The position numbers and the translations under genes were made by a program. Source: Gammaproteobacteria bacterium (GTDB lineage: Bacteria; Pseudomonadota; Gammaproteobacteria; Steroidobacterales; GCA-2729495). Taken from it: a stretch of DNA of 5,607 bases. Location of the stretch: the NCBI GenBank assembly GCA_023150055.1, contig JAKLLP010000144.1, positions 1 through 5,607 on the forward strand, in the 5' to 3' direction. The notes below the pieces were generated by a model. The model saw nothing but the letters and a program-made list of their open reading frames with translations. It was not told where the DNA came from and searched no databases. Positions 1-5,607 of this stretch are shown here, one piece after another (the stretch's first letter is position 1; each line of letters opens with the position of its first letter).

Positions 1-775
1 GAGCGCGTCTCGTCCCTGTCCGGGTCGTACAGACGCGTCTCCTGCACCACCTTGCCGCCGTCCTCGAGGATCTCGATCTGCCGCTCGATCTCGAAGAGTA
101 TTGCGCGCTCGAGAAAGCGGAAGCTGTTCAGGTTCTTGACCTCCGCCCGCGTGCCGAGCTTCTCCGTACCGGCACGCCGTACCGACACGTTGGCGTCGCA
201 GCGGAAGGAACCCTCCTGCATGTTGCCGTCGCAGATGCCGATGTAGCGCACCAGCTGGTGGATCTTTCTCATGTAGGCGGCAGCTTCCTTCGCCGAGCGC
301 ATGTCCGGCTCGGAGACGATCTCCAGCAGCGGCGTCCCCGCGCGGTTGAGGTCGATGCCGGACATCCCGTGGAAACTCTCGTGCAGCGACTTTCCGGCAT
401 CCTCCTCGAGGTGGGCACGCGTAAGGCGCACGGTCTTCTGCGTGCCGTCGTCGAGCGTGATCACCACCACGCCGCCCTGCACCACCGGCAGCTCGTACTG
501 GCTGATCTGGTAGCCCTTGGGAAGATCCGGATAGAAGTAATTCTTGCGGGCGAACACCGAGCGTGGCGCCACCCGTGCCCCGACCGCCAGCCCGAACCGG
601 ACGGCGCAACGGACTGCCGCGACATTGAGCACCGGCAACACCCCCGGATAGCCGAGATCGACGAGGCAGGCCTGGGAATTCGGCGGCGCGCCGTAGGCCG
701 TGGCGGCGCCCGAAAAGATCTTCGAACGCGTGGCGAGCTGCGCGTGGATCTCCAGGCCGATGACCGGTTCCCAGC

Positions 776-779
<4 letters not shown>
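1..779 (-). CDS. gatB: Asp/Glu-tRNA amidotransferase subunit B, 5' part (runs off left edge)
   Basis: GatB binds the mischarged tRNA and phosphorylates the tRNA-bound Glu or Asp, so that ammonia made by GatA can convert it to Gln or Asn; it acts in the cytoplasm in the GatCAB complex. The minus strand is open from an ATG at 779 to the window edge, giving 259 codons of a family usually about 475-480 long, so the helical and tail domains that contact tRNA lie outside. Visible family motifs are GLEIHAQL (residues 8-15; E10 and H12 match metal/active-site residues in Staphylococcus GatB), [18 protein letters not shown] (76-93), HLEEDAGK (123-130), [17 protein letters not shown] (143-159) and RCDANVSVR (193-201). 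The ATG overlaps the gatA stop as ATGA, and a GGGGA Shine-Dalgarno-like element (787-791) sits 7 nt upstream, suggesting translational coupling. No frameshift or missing motif is seen. Confidence 0.96.
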
Positions 780-2233
<1,454 letters not shown>

Positions 2234-2249
2234 GCCTGGCGCGACTCCG

Positions 2250-2537
2250 CTACTCGATCACGCGCGGCACGAGGTACAGGCCCTGTTCGGCCTGCGGCGC
2301 ATTGCGCTGATACTCGTCACGGTGATCGGTCTCGGTCACCTCGTCCGCACGCAACCGCTGGTGCATGTCGAGGGGATGGGCCATGGGCTCGACCCCGCCG
2401 GTGTCGACCTGCCTCAGCTGATCGACCAGGCCGAAGATGCGCGAGAGCTTGGTGACGTACTCGGCGGCCTCCGCCTCGCTCACCGCGAGCCGGGCGAGAT
2501 GGGCAATGTGATCTATGTCCGCCCGGGTCAGAGCCAC
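2250..2537 (-). CDS. gatC: Asp/Glu-tRNA amidotransferase subunit C
   Basis: GatC is the small non-catalytic subunit that wraps around GatA and holds it to GatB. The 95-aa product has the usual family length and pattern: an N-terminal helix [21 protein letters not shown] (residues 7-27), a second helix around 28-42 ([15 protein letters not shown]), the [15 protein letters not shown] linker (44-58), and the characteristic [11 protein letters not shown]-terminus (86-95) that inserts at the GatA/GatB interface. The start is GTG (2537-2535 on the complement). It is chosen because the family N-terminus [12 protein letters not shown] begins there and an AAGGTG Shine-Dalgarno lies 7 nt upstream. An ATG slightly upstream (2554) is out of frame. 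It is the first gene of the gat operon, divergent from mreB. Confidence 0.96.
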   Translation of the reverse strand: MALTRADIDHIAHLARLAVSEAEAAEYVTKLSRIFGLVDQLRQVDTGGVEPMAHPLDMHQRLRADEVTETDHRDEYQRNAPQAEQGLYLVPRVIE

Positions 2538-2544
2538 TGCAAAG

Positions 2545-2550
2545 CACCTT
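2545..2550 (-). promoter_or_regulatory. Ribosome binding site fixing the GTG start of gatC
   Basis: The complement reads AAGGTG seven nucleotides before the GTG at 2537. It is the best Shine-Dalgarno match near the gene and supports GTG over the out-of-frame ATG at 2554. Confidence 0.6.
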
Positions 2551-2578
2551 CCATATCAGCCTCTTACGCAGAGCGCGG

Positions 2579-2584
2579 ATGATA
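2579..2584 (-). promoter_or_regulatory. Possible -10 element of the gatCAB promoter
   Basis: On the complement this reads TATCAT, five of six matches to the sigma-70 -10 consensus. It would start transcription roughly 35 nt upstream of the gatC GTG. I see no convincing -35 hexamer at 16-18 bp spacing (GGGTAT at 17 bp). The call rests on position in the divergent gap and one hexamer, so it is weak. Confidence 0.3.
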
Positions 2585-2593
2585 CACCGGCAG

Positions 2594-3723
<1,130 letters not shown>

Positions 3724-3756
3724 GAGCCTGTCCGGAAATTCGTCGACGGTCTGCGA

Positions 3757-3791
3757 TGGGCGGACCGCCCCGAGGCGGAGGTCTCCGCCCA
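3757..3791 (+). repeat. GC-rich hairpin after mreB
   Basis: TGGGCGGA (3757-3764) pairs perfectly with TCCGCCCA (3784-3791). Inside, CCGCC (3765-3769) pairs with GGCGG (3774-3778) around a 4-nt loop, leaving a 5-nt bulge on the right arm (3779-3783). An alternative inner stem GGCGGA/TCCGCC (3774-3779 with 3784-3789) also exists. The next bases are AAAGCGAG, with no T-tract, so it is not a classical Rho-independent terminator. Confidence 0.6.
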
Positions 3792-3812
3792 AAGCGAGTA
3801 TCGATGAACGAG

Positions 3813-3841
3813 GGCGGGAGCGACGGCGGACACCTCCCGCC
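3813..3841 (+). repeat. Second GC-rich hairpin upstream of mreC
   Basis: GGCGGGAG (3813-3820) pairs perfectly with CTCCCGCC (3834-3841) across a 13-nt loop. It lies about 70 nt upstream of the mreC start. No T-tract follows. It can be enclosed by a longer-range pairing of 3764-3770 (ACCGCCC) with 3846-3852 (GGGCGGT), extended by 3753-3758 with 3853-3858 including one G-U pair. That pairing would disrupt the hairpin at 3757-3791. Confidence 0.55.
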
Positions 3842-3910
3842 GCAAGGGCGGTCATTGCTGGCAAGTTATTTGCGGAACGCCGACCGGTACGGACCCCCTT
3901 CGCCTGACAC

Positions 3911-4921
3911 ATGGCGTTCTCGACACCCGACAGCGAGCCCAGACTTTTCCATGGCCCAGGCCCAGGCCTGCGGCTCATACTGCTGGTCACGCTTGCCATC
4001 GTCCTCATGGTGCTCGACCAGCGCAATCAACATCTCGTGCAGATCCGCAACCTCCTCGGCGCAGGGCTCTACCCGCTGCAACAGCTGGTCAACGCGCCCG
4101 TCGCCCTGGCCGACTGGGCAGGTGAGACGCTCTCGACACGTTCCCGGCTCATCGAGGAAAACCGCCAGTTCAGGAACGAGCTGCTGATCCAGGCGGGACG
4201 CCTGCAGCGCATGGCGGCGCTGGAGGCCGAGAATGCGCGCATGCGCGCGCTGCTCGACTCCACCGCCAAGGTCGGGGACCAGGTGCTGATCGCCGAGATC
4301 GTCGCGGTCGACATGGACAGGATGCGTCACCGCGTGGTGCTCAACCGTGGCGGCAAGGATGCCGTCTTCGTCGGCCAGGCCCTCATCGATGCACAGGGCG
4401 TCGTCGGCCAGGTAACCCGCGATCGCGGGACGAGCGCCGAGGCGCTGCTCATCACCGACCCCGACCACGCGGTCCCGGCGGAGATCGTCCGCAACGGGTT
4501 ACGGACCATTGCGGTCGGAACCGGCGACCTGGAGCGGCTGTCCCTGCCGTTCATGGCCCGCAACTCCGATGTGCGCAGCGGCGACCTGCTGGTCAGCTCC
4601 GGCCTCGGCGGCGCTTTCCCGCCGGGCTATCCGCTGGGAACCGTGACGGAAGTGCGCGGCGACAGCGGTGAGCCGTTCCTGGCGGTCAGCGCGCGCCCGG
4701 CCGCCGCGCTCGACCGGGTGCGCGAGGTGCTGCTCGTGATCCCGCAGGAGCAGCCCGAGACGACCTCCGGACCGGCGCTCGAAGCGCCCGCCATGGAGGC
4801 CGTATCCACCCCGCCGGACGAGGCTCCGGCTCTGGCACCCGCACCAGAGCCCACACCGGTAACTGCACCAGAGCCCACACCGGCACCTGCGCCGGACCCC
4901 GCACCGGCACTTTTTTTTTGA
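3911..4921 (+). CDS. mreC: Rod-shape determining protein MreC (tail interrupted by a T9 run)
   Basis: MreC is a bitopic inner-membrane protein of the elongasome that binds and activates PBP2 and links it to MreB and MreD. As read, it has 336 aa. Residues 1-19 are cytoplasmic and include the LFHGPGPGLRL motif typical before the first helix. A single membrane span lies at about 20-36 (LRLILLVTLAIVLMVLD). A coiled coil rich in Glu/Arg/Leu follows at about 70-117, then the periplasmic beta-barrel domain at 124-277 with GDLLVSSGLGGAFPPGYPLGTV (224-245). The tail 281-333 is Pro/Ala/Glu-rich with 8-residue repeats and ends abnormally in LFF. The ATG at 3911 is the earliest possible start, because an in-frame TGA lies at 3905-3907. 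No clear Shine-Dalgarno precedes it. Shifting one base within the T9 run adds EPAPAPEPAQ and moves the stop to 4950-4952, overlapping mreD; that 346-aa form looks ancestral. Confidence 0.95.
   Translation: MAFSTPDSEPRLFHGPGPGLRLILLVTLAIVLMVLDQRNQHLVQIRNLLGAGLYPLQQLVNAPVALADWAGETLSTRSRLIEENRQFRNELLIQAGRLQRMAALEAENARMRALLDSTAKVGDQVLIAEIVAVDMDRMRHRVVLNRGGKDAVFVGQALIDAQGVVGQVTRDRGTSAEALLITDPDHAVPAEIVRNGLRTIAVGTGDLERLSLPFMARNSDVRSGDLLVSSGLGGAFPPGYPLGTVTEVRGDSGEPFLAVSARPAAALDRVREVLLVIPQEQPETTSGPALEAPAMEAVSTPPDEAPALAPAPEPTPVTAPEPTPAPAPDPAPALFF
4841..4919 (+). repeat. 24-bp tandem repeat in the mreC 3' end, broken by T9
   Basis: Copies begin at 4841, 4865 and 4889. The first 19 bases of the first two copies are identical (GCACCAGAGCCCACACCGG); the third is diverged (GCGCCGGACCCCGCACCGGC). 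They encode APEPTPVT, APEPTPAP and APDPAPA-. A fourth copy is recognisable after the T run, from GAG at 4920. GAG/GAC codons fall at 4847, 4871 and 4895, so the next is expected at 4919, one base before where it is found. Confidence 0.8.
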
Positions 4922-4952
4922 GCCTGCACCTGCACCGGAGCCGGCGCAATGA
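4910..4952 (+). other. Possible frameshift/slippage site at the end of mreC
   Basis: In the mreC frame the sequence is CTT TTT TTT TGA, with nine T at 4911-4919. If one T is skipped, reading continues GAG CCT GCA CCT GCA CCG GAG CCG GCG CAA TGA (4920-4952). This restores the Pro/Ala/Glu repeat and ends in ATGA with the mreD start. Two mechanisms give the same protein. RNA polymerase may slip on T9, dropping one U. Alternatively a +1 ribosomal shift may occur at UUU UGA, with Phe-tRNA fully re-pairing, similar in layout to the CUU UGA site of prfB. Unlike prfB, no Shine-Dalgarno-like stimulator is visible upstream. A recent indel or a homopolymer read error explains the data equally well. Confidence 0.5.
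4937..4940 (+). promoter_or_regulatory. Ribosome binding site of mreD
   Basis: GGAG lies 8 nt before the ATG at 4949, whereas M6 (ATG at 4964) has no comparable element. It supports the longer MreD start. It sits inside the shifted extension of mreC, so the extended MreC reading would carry ribosomes across it. Confidence 0.6.
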
Positions 4953-5449
4953 GCCGCGCACGCATGAGTCCCGCCCTGCTCTGGGTGACGATCATCGGGG
5001 CGACGGCGCTGGCCGTCGTACCCCTGCCGGCCCTCGTCGAGCCCTTCCGCCCACCCTGGGTCACGATGGTGCTGATCTACTGGTCCCTGATGTGGCCGCG
5101 CCTGTGCGGTATTCTCACCGCGTTCACGGCGGGTCTCGCGCTCGACGTGCTCTACGGGAACCTGCTGGGCCAGCATGCCCTGTCGCTGAGCGCAGTGGCC
5201 TATCTCACGCTGCGCTTTCATCTGCAGATCCGCATCTTTCCGCTCTGGCAGCTGACGATGACCGTCTTCATGTTGATGACGATCGATGCCTTCCTCGTGT
5301 TCTGGATCGACGGCATCAGCGGCTATCCCGGCGGCGGAGCGGCGCGCTGGACGCCGGTGCTCGCAGGCGGCGTCGCCTGGGCGCCGGTGATGGCGGTTCT
5401 CGATGCCCTCAGGCTCAGGGCCGAGAATCGCAACAAGCGGTTCGTCTGA
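4949..5449 (+). CDS. mreD: Rod-shape determining membrane protein MreD
   Basis: MreD is the polytopic inner-membrane partner of MreC in the elongasome. At 166 aa it is close to the E. coli length (162). Hydrophobic segments at about 8-25, 36-50, 53-71, 76-90, 98-119 and 134-152 fit five to six membrane spans. The most conserved block is present: RPPWVTMVLIYW (34-45) followed by GLALDVLYGNLLGQHAL (62-78), with the invariant-looking D66 and GQHAL. The positively charged C-terminus (RLRAENRNKRFV) is likely cytoplasmic. The ATG at 4949 has GGAG 8 nt upstream. It starts 27 nt after the annotated mreC stop but would overlap the stop of the frameshifted mreC by ATGA. Only 6 nt separate its stop from mrdA, so one operon is very likely. 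Confidence 0.95.
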   Translation: MSRARMSPALLWVTIIGATALAVVPLPALVEPFRPPWVTMVLIYWSLMWPRLCGILTAFTAGLALDVLYGNLLGQHALSLSAVAYLTLRFHLQIRIFPLWQLTMTVFMLMTIDAFLVFWIDGISGYPGGGAARWTPVLAGGVAWAPVMAVLDALRLRAENRNKRFV

Positions 5450-5455
5450 GCGGCG

Positions 5456-5607
5456 ATGGCCACGGCACGCATCAAGGATCACTGGGCGGAGCAGCGGGTA
5501 TTTCTCGCCCGCGTCATCGTCGCCGGCAGCCTCGTCGGGCTTTTGACGGCGGTGGTACTCGTGCGCCTCGTGCAGCTCCAGGTGGTCAGCTCCGACGAGT
5601 ATTCGGC
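5456..5607 (+). CDS. mrdA: Penicillin-binding protein 2, N-terminal fragment (runs off right edge)
   Basis: Only the first 50 codons are in the window. The product begins with a short cytoplasmic stretch containing RIKDHWAEQRVFLARRV-like residues (RIKDHWAEQRVFLARV, 5-20). One membrane span follows at about 20-38 (VIVAGSLVGLLTAVVLVRL), then LVQLQVVSSDEYS, matching the anchor and the LQV-x-YxYxx region seen at the start of PBP2. PBP2 is the elongasome transpeptidase that cross-links side-wall peptidoglycan with RodA. The catalytic domain lies outside, so the identity rests on this N-terminus and on position directly after mreBCD, where mrdA and rodA are found in many proteobacteria. The ATG at 5456 follows the mreD stop by 6 nt; a weak GAG (5448-5450) overlaps that stop. 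Another class B PBP is the main alternative. Confidence 0.85.
   Translation, partial: MATARIKDHWAEQRVFLARVIVAGSLVGLLTAVVLVRLVQLQVVSSDEYS

Larger units (their letters stand above)
3724..3910 (+). other. Structured mreB-mreC intergenic region
   Basis: This 187-nt GC-rich stretch holds no convincing gene. It contains two strong hairpins (3757-3791 and 3813-3841) and a long-range pairing that competes with the first. Open frames across it run out of the mreB 3' end or into mreC and have no recognisable protein character. There is no run of T after either hairpin. The likely role, by inference, is to set the ratio of mreB to mreC expression through attenuation, mRNA processing or 3'-end protection. 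In E. coli, as I recall, most mreB message is monocistronic, which would suit a partial block here. Confidence 0.55.

Noticed and set aside
3724..3742. GAGCCTGTCCGGAAATTCG right after the mreB stop looks like an insertion-sequence terminal repeat
   Set aside because: No inverted partner, target duplication or transposase fragment is present in the 187-nt gap, and I cannot tie the sequence to a specific element.
3757..3841. Hairpins after mreB as Rho-independent terminators
   Set aside because: Neither stem is followed by a run of T, so they are reported as structures of unknown role rather than terminators.
3853..3872. TTGCTG and TTATTT upstream of mreC as an internal promoter
   Set aside because: The hexamers are only about 8 bp apart, far from the 16-18 bp needed, and no better-spaced pair was found.
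4499..5482. A 327-codon open frame on the minus strand across mreC/mreD
   Set aside because: It is antisense to two well-identified genes. Its His/Arg/Cys-rich composition and low-complexity stretch mirror the Pro/Ala repeat of MreC. Long antisense frames are expected at this GC content.

Overview
The window is a well-conserved bacterial housekeeping locus with high GC content. Two gene sets point away from each other. On the minus strand lies gatC-gatA-gatB, encoding the tRNA-dependent amidotransferase; gatB runs off the left edge. On the plus strand lies mreB-mreC-mreD-mrdA, the rod-shape (elongasome) genes; mrdA (PBP2) runs off the right edge. MreB and MreD sequences and the divergent gatCAB/mreBCD arrangement (also known in Pseudomonas) suggest a gammaproteobacterium. 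A betaproteobacterium is less likely, and I cannot name a genus.

Layout: 1-779 (-) gatB, 5' 259 codons only; 776-2233 (-) gatA, overlapping gatB by ATGA; 2250-2537 (-) gatC with a GTG start; 2538-2679 divergent promoter region with a possible promoter for each side and an inverted repeat; 2680-3723 (+) mreB; 3724-3910 a 187-nt GC-rich gap with two hairpins and a competing long-range pairing; 3911-4921 (+) mreC; 4949-5449 (+) mreD; 5456-5607 (+) mrdA, first 50 codons.

How the genes work together: GatCAB turns mischarged Glu-tRNA(Gln) and/or Asp-tRNA(Asn) into Gln-tRNA(Gln)/Asn-tRNA(Asn). MreB filaments, the bitopic protein MreC and the multi-span protein MreD form the scaffold that positions and activates the PBP2 transpeptidase (with RodA, probably just beyond the window) for side-wall peptidoglycan synthesis.

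No mobile element, CRISPR array, RNA gene or unknown system was found. The one striking anomaly is at the 3' end of mreC. A run of nine T (4911-4919) interrupts a 24-bp tandem repeat coding a Pro/Ala/Glu tail, puts the repeat out of register by exactly one base, and leads straight into a TGA. Shifted by one base, the tail continues for ten more codons and stops in an ATGA overlap with mreD. This could be programmed frameshifting or slippage, phase variation, a recent mutation, or a homopolymer sequencing error.
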